DNA from: an uncultured Paracoccaceae bacterium
GTDB lineage: Bacteria > Pseudomonadota > Alphaproteobacteria > Rhodobacterales > Rhodobacteraceae
Assembly: GCA_951812615.1 (NCBI GenBank)
Contig: CATOSU010000020.1
Location: 1 to 64,000, forward strand
Direction: 5' to 3'
Length of the DNA: 64,000 nt
Shown: positions 51,846 to 60,918 of the stretch, one piece after another
Layout of the letters: every line of letters starts with the position of its first letter
Position numbering within the stretch: the stretch's first letter is position 1
The notes under the pieces: generated by a model
Told to the model about the DNA's origin: nothing
The model's input: the letters and a program-made list of their open reading frames with translations, nothing else
The model's database searches: none
Program-made: the position numbers and the translations under genes

Positions 51846-52649
51846 ATGAATATTTTCCCTTCCGACCAGGTCAGCCTGTCTGCAGCCTGCTATCGCATGG
51901 CCGGCATCGCGATGACCGAAAACATGAAAATCGCCGCCAACCTCACCCGTACGGCGATGGCCGCACCGGTCGTGACCCTGCAGAGCATGCAGACCATGGC
52001 AGGTGCCTGGGCCCCGATCGCGGCTGACGCGCCGGCCAAGCCCGCCCCGGCCAAGCCCAAGGCCCAGAAACCGGCCGCGCCCAAGAAGGCGAAGCCGGTG
52101 GCACGCAAAGCCGCGCCCAAGCCTGCTGCCAAGGCCGAAGCCGCGAAGCCCGCGGCCGCGCCCAAGGTTGCAGAACCCGCCGTCAAGAAAGCCGCGCCGG
52201 AGCCCGCCGCCAAGGTGGTACCGGTGAAAACAGCAGAGGTGGCAGACGCCAAACCGGCCGCACCGGCCGTGAAGAAAGCCGCACCGAAGCCCGCTGCAAA
52301 GCCTGCGCCGGCCAAGAAAGCCGCGCCCGCCGAGGTCAAGACAGCTGCGCCAGCGGCCAAGGCAAAGCCGGCGAAACCGGCCCGCCGCGCCGCTCAGCCC
52401 AAGCCTGCACCGGCTGCGGAGGCGCCGAAACCGGCCGCCGCGCCCAAGCCGGCAGCGGCCAAACCGGCGGCGAAAAAGCCGGTTGCGAGCAAGCCCGCCA
52501 AAGCAGCGGCCCAACCGGCAGCAGCAGCCAAACCGGCAGCAGCGGCCAAGCCCGCACCAGAGGCAAAGCCGGCAGCAGAGGCCAAACCGGCCACCCGCCG
52601 GCGCCGGACGCCGTCCAAGCCCCCGGCACTGCCCGGATCAAAAGGCTGA
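51846..52649 (+). CDS. Ala/Lys/Pro-rich (PAKP-repeat) protein, possibly phasin or H1-like
   Basis: The product has 267 residues. ATG 51846 follows CGGAG. The first ~55 residues form a small helical domain (PSDQVSLSAACYRMAGIAMTENMKIAANLTRTA) like the start of a phasin. The rest is a low-complexity tail of AAKPAA, KKAAP and PAKP units ending RRRRTPSKPPALPG, like histone H1 or the tail of PhaF. The basic tail could bind DNA, and the head could bind PHA granules. Upstream TGC-rich dyads support PHA control. The frames on the other strand here are shadows. Confidence 0.65.
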   Translation: MNIFPSDQVSLSAACYRMAGIAMTENMKIAANLTRTAMAAPVVTLQSMQTMAGAWAPIAADAPAKPAPAKPKAQKPAAPKKAKPVARKAAPKPAAKAEAAKPAAAPKVAEPAVKKAAPEPAAKVVPVKTAEVADAKPAAPAVKKAAPKPAAKPAPAKKAAPAEVKTAAPAAKAKPAKPARRAAQPKPAPAAEAPKPAAAPKPAAAKPAAKKPVASKPAKAAAQPAAAAKPAAAAKPAPEAKPAAEAKPATRRRRTPSKPPALPGSKG

Positions 52650-52694
52650 CCTGAACAGGGCAGGGACCGCGGGTTATCGCGGTCCCGCCACCCC

Positions 52695-54293
52695 CTAGCT
52701 GCCGCGGATCAGGTCCGCGGCTTTTTCCCCGACCATCAGCGCGGCCGCATTGGTATTGGCCGCCGGCATCGTCGGAAAGATCGACGCATCCGCCACCCGC
52801 AGCCCGTCGAACCCGCGAACGCGCAGGGCGGCATCGACCACAGACGTCGGATCGGTTGCAGGCCCCATGCGGCAAGTGCCCATCATGTGAAAAGTTGTCG
52901 TTCCCCGGTCGCGGGCGGTGGCCAGCAGGTCGTCGTCGGTGCGGGCGTCATCGCCGGGATAAATCTCGCCATCGAAATAGGGTTTCATCGGATCTGCGCG
53001 CATGATCCGCCGGATCAGCTTCAGCCCTGCGACCAGAACGCGCCGGTCATGTTCGACGGACAGGTAATTCGGTTGGATTTCCGGTTTGTCCATCGGATCG
53101 GCGGACCTGATGCGGACATGGCCCAGACTTTCCGGGCGCTGCTGCCACGCGGCCAGCGTCATGCCCGGTTCGTCGTCCAGCCGGCTCTGGTGACCGTCCT
53201 TGTAGCAGGCCGGCATGAAGGTGATCTGCAGATCGCTGGTATCCAGCACCGGGTCGGATTTGGCAAAGGCGTAACAGGCGGTGGAGGGAAGCGACAGGAT
53301 CGACGGCTGCCCGATCAGCCACTTGCCGATCTCCGCCACCAGCGGCAGCCCGCGCGAGCGTTCGTTGAAGGTGCTGATGCCTTTGGCCCGCGCGGTAAAT
53401 CGCGGCGTGAAATGGTCGCGCAGGTTGCTGCCGACGCCGGGCACGGCCTTGCGAACGGCAATGCCCAGCCCGGTCAGATGATCGGGGTCACCAATGCCGG
53501 ACAGCTGCAGCAATTGTGGCGAGTTGATCACCCCGCCGCACAGGATGACCTCGCGCCGGGCGGCGACGGTCTCGGCGCGGTCTGCCCGGCGATAGGAGAC
53601 GCCGCTGGCCCGGTTGCCCTCGAACAGGATCCCGGTTGCGTGGGCACCGGTGCGCACCGACAGGTTGGGGCGCGACATGGCAGGGCGCAGGAATGCGCTC
53701 GACGCGCTCTGGCGCCGGCCGCCGGCAATCGTGCGCTGGGCATAGCTGGCGCCGAATTGTTCGGTCCCGTTATAGTCGGAATTGCGGGGGATCCCGAGGC
53801 TGGCCGCGCTGTCGAGAAACGCGTCGCACAGCGGGTGGGTCCACGGGCTGGGCGTGACCTTCAGCGGGCCGTCACCGCCGCGCAGCCCGTCAGGGTCGGG
53901 TCCCTGCCAGCTTTCCATGCGCCGGAACAGCGGCAGAACGTCGTGATAGCCCCAGCCCGGATTGCCCAGCTGCGCCCACTGGTCGAAATCGGACGGTGCG
54001 CCGCGGTTGAAGATATTGCCGTTGATGGAGGATGACCCGCCCAGCGTCTTGCCGCGCGGCACCGCGATCTTGCGGCCGCCGGTCCATTCCGACCCTTCCG
54101 CCTCGAACATCCAGTTGACGCGGGGATTGGTCATCAGCTTCATCCAGCCGACCGGAATGCGGATGAACGGGTTCACGTCGCGCGGCCCAGCCTCCAGCAC
54201 GCAGATGGTGACGTCCGGGTTTTCCGACAACCGCGCAGCCAGAACGCAGCCGGCAGATCCAGCGCCGACAATGACATAATCGAATTCGTCCAT
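52695..54293 (-). CDS. GMC-family FAD oxidoreductase (choline dehydrogenase-like)
   Basis: The product has 532 residues from ATG 54293. FAD binding: DYVIVGAGSAGCVLAARLSENP. GMC signature 1 is VPRGKTLGGSSSINGNIFNRG; signature 2 is GGVINSPQLLQLSGIG. The active-site His region is TTFHMMGTCRMG, and the C-terminal FAD contact is FPTMPAANTNAAALMVGEKAADLI. It oxidises an alcohol; typical targets are choline, alkanols or polyethylene glycols. No betaine genes are nearby, so the substrate is open. Confidence 0.88.
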   Translation of the reverse strand: MDEFDYVIVGAGSAGCVLAARLSENPDVTICVLEAGPRDVNPFIRIPVGWMKLMTNPRVNWMFEAEGSEWTGGRKIAVPRGKTLGGSSSINGNIFNRGAPSDFDQWAQLGNPGWGYHDVLPLFRRMESWQGPDPDGLRGGDGPLKVTPSPWTHPLCDAFLDSAASLGIPRNSDYNGTEQFGASYAQRTIAGGRRQSASSAFLRPAMSRPNLSVRTGAHATGILFEGNRASGVSYRRADRAETVAARREVILCGGVINSPQLLQLSGIGDPDHLTGLGIAVRKAVPGVGSNLRDHFTPRFTARAKGISTFNERSRGLPLVAEIGKWLIGQPSILSLPSTACYAFAKSDPVLDTSDLQITFMPACYKDGHQSRLDDEPGMTLAAWQQRPESLGHVRIRSADPMDKPEIQPNYLSVEHDRRVLVAGLKLIRRIMRADPMKPYFDGEIYPGDDARTDDDLLATARDRGTTTFHMMGTCRMGPATDPTSVVDAALRVRGFDGLRVADASIFPTMPAANTNAAALMVGEKAADLIRGS

Positions 54294-54349
54294 AGCGGGA
54301 CTTTTGGGGCAGGGCCGGTCGCGGTCAAGCAGGTTTTGCGCAACCCCGC

Positions 54350-54988
54350 TCAGCCGCCATGACTGTAGATCCGCCGGATGCTCCACTCCACGGCGTCGCG
54401 CATGGCGCTGCCGAGGGCGCTGTCAAACGCCGTGGCCAGGTCCAGCGCGTCTTCGCTGGCCGACAGCCGGACCTTTTCAAAAGAACTCGACGCGATGATG
54501 TGGTCTTCGTATTCGTCGATGATCTTGATGTTCAGACGCACATTGACCAGCAGGGATTCGTTGCCTTCCTCGTCGGTCGTGACCTCGGCCTGAAATTCGC
54601 GGATATCCGTCACGATGACATAGTCGGCGCGCAGCCCGACGGTCGAGCGGCCCACCGCCGGAACCTTGCCGGTGTTTTCAAAGCTTTCAATCAGCAGCGC
54701 CTGAACGATCAGCGGTGCCCGGTCGACCCAGCGGGCGCGCGGCATGTACTGAACTTCAAGCGGCGAGGGCAGCACGGCGATCTGGTCGGTGTTGACCGCG
54801 GCGGTCGCGGTGGGTTCCTCGACCACAATCTGCGACCGGATCCGCGGCAGGTTGCCCGAAAACGTGCTTTTGGGGGTCAGCGCATAAAGATCGTTCGGCT
54901 GCGAGGCCCGGCTGAGCGTGCCCAGCCCGGTACAGCCGGAAATCACCAGCGCGACGCCAAGGGTCAGTATCAGGAAAAATCGGTTCAC
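54350..54988 (-). CDS. ABC transport auxiliary lipoprotein (PqiC/MlaD-operon type)
   Basis: The product has 212 residues. The lipobox VISGC gives lipid-modified Cys19. The mature part matches ABC_trans_aux/PqiC proteins (NDLYALTPKSTF, IVVEEPTATAAVNTDQIAVLPSPLEVQYMPRARWVDRAPLIVQALLIESFENTGK). ATG 54988 overlaps the end of the MCE gene (ATGA). It is the outer-membrane partner of the MCE lipid transporter encoded just upstream. Confidence 0.85.
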   Translation of the reverse strand: MNRFFLILTLGVALVISGCTGLGTLSRASQPNDLYALTPKSTFSGNLPRIRSQIVVEEPTATAAVNTDQIAVLPSPLEVQYMPRARWVDRAPLIVQALLIESFENTGKVPAVGRSTVGLRADYVIVTDIREFQAEVTTDEEGNESLLVNVRLNIKIIDEYEDHIIASSSFEKVRLSASEDALDLATAFDSALGSAMRDAVEWSIRRIYSHGG

Positions 54989-57192
54989 CGGCGAAACTCC
55001 GAAGCCTGTGTGCCCAGAAAGAACCGGGCCGGGTCGCGTTCGATACGGTCCACCAGCCGGTCGAGATTGACGACCAGCGCGCGGCTTTCCTCTACGAACC
55101 GTTGCAGTTGCGGCAGGCCGACGCGCATGAAATCCGACACCTGGCGCCGGTTGTCCTGTACGATACCGTCCACCGTTCCGATCACGCTGGAGGCCGAGGC
55201 CGAGGCATTGAGGATTTCGTCGGAAATCCGGTCGACATTGCCGGACACCTGTTCGACGGTGACCGAGAAGGTTTCGACCGCGCCGCGCACGTCGGAAATG
55301 ATCGCGTCAAGGTCTTCGTCGATCACCGTATTGATCGAGGCAAAGGCCTGATCGGCAGAGGCCAGCGTGGTCTGGGCGCTGTCCATTGCACGGGTCACCG
55401 CATCCAGCGTTTCGTTGGCATTGGCAAAGGTCGCGGTTGCGGTCTGCAGCGCCAGCGCGCCGTCATCCGAAAGCGCAGTCAGCCGGTCGGCGACATTTGT
55501 CACCTCGGTGCCGATGTCGTCGATCACCCGATTGGCCGTTTCCGCAGCGGTGGCCACATCCTCCATCAGCCCCGGCAGGTTCTGCTGGACCGACGCATTG
55601 ATCGTTTCGATGGCCGATTTCGCCTCGACCGTGGCCGCCTCGAAGGCGGTTAACGCCGCCTCGGTCTGATCCAGCCGGGCCTGCGCGGTTGCGCCGACTT
55701 CCTCATAGCGGGCGATCAGCTCTGTGGCGTCGCCGCCGATGGCGGTGATCTGTTCTTCCAGCGCCTGAACCGTCTGTTCGACCTGTGTGGCCAGCTCCGG
55801 CAGGCGGGTGTCGATCAGGGTCTGCGCCGAAGTCAGGGTGCCGGTGACCGTCGGTTCCAGCGTCTGCACCGTCTGATCCAGCCGTCTGGCGGCATCCGTG
55901 CCGGTGCGGATGAACTCTGCCAGCTCGTTCTGCATCAGCCCGTCTGCGGTGGCAAAGGCGGTTTGGGCGGTGTCCAGCGTTCCCACGGCGCTGTCTGCCG
56001 CGCTCTGGGCCGAGGCCAGTGTATCGGTCGCGGTGATCAGCGCGGTTTCCGCGGTATCCGACAAATCGCCCAGCCGCTCGGTAAAAGTGGTGATTTCCCG
56101 GCTTGCCGTGCTGACATCGCCGGACAGGGTTTCAAACGCCTCGATGGCCGATCTGGTTTCTTCCAGCCGGGCCTGCGCAGTTTCGCCCACCTCTTCGTAC
56201 CGGGTGATCAGGTCGGAGGCGTTGTTGCCGACGGATGTGATCTGAGCCTCCAGCGAGGCCACCGTGTCCTCGATCTTGGTGGTCAGCGCGGGCAGGCGGG
56301 TTTCGATGATCTCGCGGGCGGTTTCCAGCGTGGCCAGCGCCGGGGCCTCCAGCGACTGAACGGTGGTGTTCACGGTCTGCGCCGCCTCGGTGCCGCTTTG
56401 GATGAATGCCGTCAGCTCGTTCTGCATCAGCCCTTCGGCGGTATCGAAGGCCTCGCGCGCGCTGTCGAGCGTGCCGGTCGCGGTCTCCACGGCGCCTTGC
56501 GCGGTGTTCAGCGTGTCGGTGGCCGCGTTCAGGGTTACCTCGGCGGTGTCCGAAAGCTGACCCAGCCGGTCGGTAAATGTCGCAATTTCCTTCGCCGCCC
56601 CGCTGAGATCCGAAGACAGGGTTTCGAAATCATTCAGCGTGCGGTCCAGACGCCCGGAGGCGGAGGCAAGGTTGGTCAGCAATTCGTTCACCGCCGCGCG
56701 GTTGTCGTCGCTGACCACGGTGCGCAGGTCTTCGAGCAGTTCGATGGCCTCGTTCAGCAGGTCCGGCGCGCCCTCGAAGATCGATTGCAGCGGGCTGGGC
56801 TGGCCCTCAATGACGCCGTTATTGGGCAAAAGCGGCGCGTCGGCGGACCCGCCCGACAGGGCGACATAGCTGACCCCGGTCACACCCTGAGACTGCAGCT
56901 GCGCGGTCGAATCGGTGCGGATTGGCGTGCTGGCATCCACTTCGAGGTGAACACGCACTTTGGACGGGTCGTTTTCATCCAGCCCCAGCCGGATGACCTG
57001 ACCCACCGGCAGACCGTTGAAGCGCACGTCACCCGCGGTCGACAGCCCGGCCACGTTGTCGAAAAGTACGTCGTAATAGGCGAATTGCCGGTTCACCTCG
57101 ACATTGGCAAGCCACAGCAGAAACCCGATCACGCCAAAGATCGCTGCCAGCGTGAACGCCCCGATCAATACGTAATTGGCCCGTGTTTCCAT
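54985..57192 (-). CDS. MlaD-like MCE protein with long duplicated coiled-coil tail
   Basis: The product has 735 residues from ATG 57192. One N-terminal membrane helix (YVLIGAFTLAAIFGVIGFLLWLA) is followed by a single MCE domain (~40-125: YYDVLFDNVAGLSTAGDVRFNGLPVGQVI). The remaining ~600 residues are Ala/Thr/Glu-rich coiled coil. Two near-identical blocks of 164 residues (about 187-350 and 351-515; both contain FTxRLGxLSDTAE, GLMQNEL and RYEEVGxTAQARLxxT) show an internal duplication. The tail probably spans the periplasm as a needle for lipid movement. It forms an operon with mlaE, mlaF and the lipoprotein. Confidence 0.87.
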   Translation of the reverse strand: METRANYVLIGAFTLAAIFGVIGFLLWLANVEVNRQFAYYDVLFDNVAGLSTAGDVRFNGLPVGQVIRLGLDENDPSKVRVHLEVDASTPIRTDSTAQLQSQGVTGVSYVALSGGSADAPLLPNNGVIEGQPSPLQSIFEGAPDLLNEAIELLEDLRTVVSDDNRAAVNELLTNLASASGRLDRTLNDFETLSSDLSGAAKEIATFTDRLGQLSDTAEVTLNAATDTLNTAQGAVETATGTLDSAREAFDTAEGLMQNELTAFIQSGTEAAQTVNTTVQSLEAPALATLETAREIIETRLPALTTKIEDTVASLEAQITSVGNNASDLITRYEEVGETAQARLEETRSAIEAFETLSGDVSTASREITTFTERLGDLSDTAETALITATDTLASAQSAADSAVGTLDTAQTAFATADGLMQNELAEFIRTGTDAARRLDQTVQTLEPTVTGTLTSAQTLIDTRLPELATQVEQTVQALEEQITAIGGDATELIARYEEVGATAQARLDQTEAALTAFEAATVEAKSAIETINASVQQNLPGLMEDVATAAETANRVIDDIGTEVTNVADRLTALSDDGALALQTATATFANANETLDAVTRAMDSAQTTLASADQAFASINTVIDEDLDAIISDVRGAVETFSVTVEQVSGNVDRISDEILNASASASSVIGTVDGIVQDNRRQVSDFMRVGLPQLQRFVEESRALVVNLDRLVDRIERDPARFFLGTQASEFRR

Positions 57193-57194
57193 TC

Positions 57195-57986
57195 TCAGTC
57201 CCTGGCAGCCGTGGACTTCACCTGCGCCGCGCGCGCCCGCGGTCCAGTGAAGTATTCCTGAACCCACGGGTGATCCACTGTCGTCATATCCCCGATGGGA
57301 CCTTCGACGAGAACGCGCTTTTCTGCAAGTACCGCCACCCGGTCGCAGATCGCATAAAGGCTGTCGAGGTCATGGGTCACCATGAACACCGTCAGCCCCA
57401 GCGCCTGCTGCAATTCGCGGATCAGGTCGTCATAGGCGGCGGCACCGATCGGATCGAGCCCGGCGGTGGGTTCGTCCAGAAACACGATGGCCGGATCCAG
57501 CGCCAGCGCCCGCGCCAGCGCGGCGCGTTTGCGCATGCCCCCCGACAGTTCCGAGGGAAACTTGGAACAGCTGAACAGCGGCAGGCCCACGAGGCTGATC
57601 TTCAGCTCGCCCAGCTGCCGCATCAGCGGCACGCTGATCTTCAGGTGTTCGCGCATCGGTGCCATGACGTTCTGCAGAACGGTCAGCGAGGAAAACAGCG
57701 CCCCGTCCTGAAACGCCACGCCCCAGCTTTTCTCGATCGTCAGCCGTTCGCTTTCCGGCGCGTTCAGCACGTCGACTCCGCTGACCTCGATGCTGCCCGC
57801 AGCGGGTTTGTTCAGCCCGACAATGGTGCGCAGAAGCACCGATTTGCCGGTGCCCGACCCGCCGACGATGCCCAGCACCTCACCCTTCCAGACGTCGAGA
57901 TCGAGGTTGTCGTGCACCACCTGCGGCCCGAACTGATTTCTCAGCCCGCGCACGCGAATGATCGCCTCTTTCTCCGTGCTGCCCAT
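57195..57986 (-). CDS. mlaF: MlaF-like ABC transporter ATPase
   Basis: The product has 263 residues from ATG 57986. Walker A GGSGTGKS, Q-loop FQDGALFSSLTV, signature LSGGMRKRAALARAL, Walker B IVFLDEPTAGLDP and switch MVTHDLDSLY are intact and of the MlaF type (note FQDGALFSSLTVLQNV). It drives phospholipid exchange with MlaE and MlaD at the inner membrane. Gaps of two bases on both sides indicate tight coupling. Confidence 0.9.
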   Translation of the reverse strand: MGSTEKEAIIRVRGLRNQFGPQVVHDNLDLDVWKGEVLGIVGGSGTGKSVLLRTIVGLNKPAAGSIEVSGVDVLNAPESERLTIEKSWGVAFQDGALFSSLTVLQNVMAPMREHLKISVPLMRQLGELKISLVGLPLFSCSKFPSELSGGMRKRAALARALALDPAIVFLDEPTAGLDPIGAAAYDDLIRELQQALGLTVFMVTHDLDSLYAICDRVAVLAEKRVLVEGPIGDMTTVDHPWVQEYFTGPRARAAQVKSTAARD

Positions 57987-57988
57987 CG

Positions 57989-59113
57989 TCAGACCCCGAT
58001 TTCCGAAAAGAAGATCGAAAACAGCGCGTCGATGGCGATGACCGCGAAGATCGACTGTACGACCGACGCGGTGGTGCGCTGGCCGACGCTCTGGGCCGAG
58101 CCGCGCACCTGCATCGCCTGCCAGCAGGCCACGACACCGATCACCATGGCAAAGAACGGCGCCTTGATCAGCCCCACCGCAAGATGCCAGACATCGGTGT
58201 TTTCCTGCAGGCGGGTAACGAACATGCCGGGGCTGACCCCGAGGTTGATCCAGCTCATCAACGCGCCGCCGAACAGGCCGGCGATGTCGGCAATGAAGCC
58301 GAGGATCGGCAGCATCACCAGCAGGGCCAGCGTGCGCGGCACAACCAGCACGTCGATGGGATCGAGCCCCAGCGTGCGCATCGCGTCGATCTCTTCCTGC
58401 ACCTTCATCGACCCGATGGAGGCGGTGAAGGCCGAGCCCGACCGGCCGGCCACGATGATCGCGGTCAGCAGAATGCCCAGCTCGCGCAGAACCGAGATCG
58501 AGATCAGTTCGACGACAAAGACTTCGGCCCCGAACTGGCGCAACTGGGTGGCGCCCTGAAACGCGAGGACAACGCCGATCAGGAACCCCATCAGCGCGAC
58601 GATCGGAATGGCCTTCAGCCCGGTTTCCTCCATCTGGGTCACGACCGAGGCCCAGCGCAGCCGCCAAGGCATCAGCAGGGCGCGAACCAGCCGGTGCAGC
58701 GTCAGGCCGAAAAACCCGATCACGGATACGAACCCCTGCCAGGTGCCAACCGTGCCCGCGCCCACGCTTTCGACCCAGGGAAGCAAGCCGCGTGGCGGGG
58801 CCTCGGCGACCTCTTCCTCGGGGAAATGGCCGGCCACGGTCTGCAGCAGGTTCTGCTGGGCCGGCGACAGGCCGCGGGTGGAGACCTGCGCGCCCGCGGC
58901 TTCCAGCCGGCGCTGGAGGTCGACAATCAGCCACGCGCCGCCGGTATCGACCGCATCGACCGAGCCGAGGTCCAGAACAACCGTGGCGCTGCCGGTGCCA
59001 ACTTGCGCGATGGGCTTTTCGATCCGGTCCAGAAACGGCGTCAGCATCGTCCCCGCGAGGCGGACGATCAGCATGTTTTCCTTGTTTTCCAGCGTCAGCG
59101 AGGGCGCAGTCAT
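57989..59113 (-). CDS. mlaE: MlaE-like permease with N-terminal STAS domain
   Basis: The product has 374 residues from ATG 59113. Residues ~1-95 are a STAS domain (IVRLAGTMLTPFLDRIEKP, VDAVDTGGAWLIVDLQRRLEAAG), equivalent to the separate MlaB protein of E. coli fused at the N-terminus. The MlaE part follows: LIGVVLAFQGATQLRQFGAEVFVVELISISVLRELGILLTAIIVAGRSGSAFTASIGSMKVQEEIDAMRTLG, then the ATPase-contact region. It forms the membrane channel of the lipid transporter and is first in its operon. Confidence 0.9.
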   Translation of the reverse strand: MTAPSLTLENKENMLIVRLAGTMLTPFLDRIEKPIAQVGTGSATVVLDLGSVDAVDTGGAWLIVDLQRRLEAAGAQVSTRGLSPAQQNLLQTVAGHFPEEEVAEAPPRGLLPWVESVGAGTVGTWQGFVSVIGFFGLTLHRLVRALLMPWRLRWASVVTQMEETGLKAIPIVALMGFLIGVVLAFQGATQLRQFGAEVFVVELISISVLRELGILLTAIIVAGRSGSAFTASIGSMKVQEEIDAMRTLGLDPIDVLVVPRTLALLVMLPILGFIADIAGLFGGALMSWINLGVSPGMFVTRLQENTDVWHLAVGLIKAPFFAMVIGVVACWQAMQVRGSAQSVGQRTTASVVQSIFAVIAIDALFSIFFSEIGV

Positions 59114-59211
59114 GACCGGGCAGGTTTCGGCAGTTGAGGCGCGGCAGGGCAGAGCGCCGCGCATCTACGTTGTTTGACAGATGCGCCCCCGTGGATCAAT
59201 CGGGGAGGGGC

Positions 59212-59259
59212 CCGTTTTCTTTGAAAGAAAACGGCCCGGAAAATCTCAAATTTTCCGGG
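59212..59259 (-). terminator. Two tandem hairpins between the dehydrogenase gene and mlaE
   Basis: CCGTTTTCT (59212-59220) pairs with AGAAAACGG (59226-59234), loop TTGAA; directly beside it CCCGGAAAAT (59235-59244) pairs with ATTTTCCGGG (59250-59259), loop CTCAA. Both lie downstream of the minus-strand dehydrogenase gene and upstream of mlaE, so they probably end the dehydrogenase transcript. Confidence 0.7.
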
Positions 59260-59277
59260 CGCCGCCGAAGGCCCGCG

Positions 59278-60237
59278 TCAGGTGCTGCCCGCTTTGCCCT
59301 GCGGGATCACCTCGTACCCGGCTTCCTCGGGCTCGTCGTCCGTCATCTCGGGCGGGAAACCGGGGGCGCGAATGTCCAGCCCGGTGGTCTCTTCCAGACG
59401 CCGGATGATGTTGGGTGACAGCTCGCGCGGGCCGAACCGGGCGATGCCGTCATTGAAGATGTCGATCAGAACCGGGTTAATCTCCAGCGGCACGCCGGCG
59501 CGGTCGGCGACCTCCTGAAACAGGCCGATATCCTTTTTCACAAGGTCCATCGTGAAAGATATGTCGCGGCTGCCGTTCAGGATCACCTGGCTTTCGGTTT
59601 CATGTACGAAACTGGTACCCGAAGAGATTTTCATCGCTTCGTAGGCGGTGTTGAGGTCCATGCCCGCCGCCTTGGCCACCACCAGCGCCTCGCAGCAGGT
59701 GACGAGGTTCGCGGTGGCAAGGTAATTGGTCAGCACCTTCAGAACCGACGCGCTGCCGAGGTCTCCTGTGTGCAGCACCCGCCGGCCCATGGTGGTCAGG
59801 AACGGCAGGATGCGGTCGAACGTGGCCCGGTCGCAGCCCGCGAAGATCGAGATGTTGCCGGTCGCCGCCCGGTGGCACCCGCCCGAGACCGGGCAATCCA
59901 CTGCCGCGCCGCCGCGCCCGATCACCATCGCGCCCAGCCGCTTGACCTCGGCCTCGTCGGTGGTGGACATCTCCATCCAGATCTTGCCATCGCTGATCTC
60001 GGGCAACATCTTCTGCATCACCGCGTCCGAGGCTGCGGGGGAGGGCAGGCAGGTAATGACCGCGTCGCAGTCACGCATCATCTGTGCCGGGCCATCACCG
60101 GCCGCTGCGCCCCGGGCAACGCAGGCGTTGACCAGATCGGCGTTCAGGTCATGTACCGTCAGGTCGATGCCATTGCGCAGAAGACTGCCGCTCAGCTTGC
60201 CGCCGACATTGCCGAGGCCGATAAATCCGACTTTCAT
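59278..60237 (-). CDS. 3-hydroxyisobutyrate dehydrogenase-family beta-hydroxyacid dehydrogenase
   Basis: The product has 319 residues. The NAD site is VGFIGLGNVGGKLSGSLLRNG. The substrate motif DCPVSGGCHRAATGNISIFAG and the catalytic Lys in GSASVLKVLTNYLATANL follow. The C-terminal ~25 residues (PPEMTDDEPEEAGYEVIPQG) extend past the usual family length. The family oxidises 3-hydroxyisobutyrate, tartronate semialdehyde or related acids. It lies beside YciI, FAH and TRAP genes, probably as part of one degradation route. Confidence 0.82.
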   Translation of the reverse strand: MKVGFIGLGNVGGKLSGSLLRNGIDLTVHDLNADLVNACVARGAAAGDGPAQMMRDCDAVITCLPSPAASDAVMQKMLPEISDGKIWMEMSTTDEAEVKRLGAMVIGRGGAAVDCPVSGGCHRAATGNISIFAGCDRATFDRILPFLTTMGRRVLHTGDLGSASVLKVLTNYLATANLVTCCEALVVAKAAGMDLNTAYEAMKISSGTSFVHETESQVILNGSRDISFTMDLVKKDIGLFQEVADRAGVPLEINPVLIDIFNDGIARFGPRELSPNIIRRLEETTGLDIRAPGFPPEMTDDEPEEAGYEVIPQGKAGST

Positions 60238-60435
60238 TTGATATGCTCCAAGGGTCTGTTCCGCAAAGCCCGGCCAGTCACAACCGGGCGTCGTTTCCGG
60301 AGATGTAGCCCGGCGACCGGGGCCGAACCGTCCGTTTGCGACAGAATTACCTGAATGCGCAGCCTTTGTGCCGCCGGGACCAGCCCTGCCTGTGTCACGC
60401 CATCAGTCAGGACAGATATTCGTGTTGCCGGAACC

Positions 60436-60822
60436 TCAGCCCAGCTGCACAGCCCTTTCGGCAAACTTGACCGTCAGGCTGAACGAGCCCTCGTTGATCA
60501 GCCACCGGCGCAATGTGAACTTGCGCGCGCCGGTCAGGTGCATCGGGTCGTTTTCCGCCAGCGCCTGCGCAGCCTCGAAGGTCGGCGCGCGCATCACCAG
60601 CATGCCCATCGCCTGCATCTGCGTGCCGGTTTCGTCTGACAGCGGCCCGGCGAACACCAGATCGCCGGATGCTTCGAGCGACTTGATGTAAGCGAGGTGA
60701 TCGGGGAGGGTTGCCTTGATCGTTGCCGGATCCGCCACCGGAACCGAGACCGCCACGAACAATTCGAAGGCTAGCGCCCCGCGAGATTCGGCTTCGGCTT
60801 TGTACTCTTCCCAGGCTGGCAT
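60436..60822 (-). CDS. YciI-family protein
   Basis: The product is about 128 residues from ATG 60822. The YciI pattern is visible: LFVAVSVPVADPATIKATLPDHLAYIKSLEASGDLVFAGPLSD, then MGMLVMRAPTFEAAQALAENDPMHLTGARKFTLRRW. The H/D residues near DHLAYIK and ENDPM form the presumed active site. YciI relatives work in aromatic or chloroaromatic catabolism (muconolactone-like chemistry) or are of unknown role. It is divergent from the FAH gene across a palindromic control region. Confidence 0.8.
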   Translation of the reverse strand: MPAWEEYKAEAESRGALAFELFVAVSVPVADPATIKATLPDHLAYIKSLEASGDLVFAGPLSDETGTQMQAMGMLVMRAPTFEAAQALAENDPMHLTGARKFTLRRWLINEGSFSLTVKFAERAVQLG

Positions 60823-60844
60823 GTGCGTTCCTTTCCGCGAATCC

Positions 60845-60888
60845 AATAAAATCGATTTTATTTGACGATGACAAATTTTATCGTCAAA
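60845..60888. promoter_or_regulatory. Palindromic operators between YciI and FAH genes
   Basis: AATAAAATCGATTTTATT (60845-60862) is a perfect 18-bp palindrome, and TTTGACGAT (60861-60869) with ATCGTCAAA (60880-60888) form a second dyad spaced by ten bases. The two share bases 60861-60862. The region is AT-rich and lies between divergent starts at 60822 and 60919, so it probably carries both promoters and one or two regulator sites. No regulator gene is adjacent in the window. Confidence 0.65.
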
Positions 60889-60918
60889 ATCACAATTAAA
60901 CAACATGGGAAAGAAGCG

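Noticed and set aside
51717-52514. Gly/Leu/Arg-rich minus-strand frame opposite the PAKP gene
   Set aside because: It is the reverse reading of the repetitive Ala/Lys/Pro codons and has no independent support.
55963-57261. 432-residue plus-strand frame opposite the MCE gene
   Set aside because: Antisense shadow: it repeats with the same 492-bp period as the MCE coiled coil and has no motif of its own.
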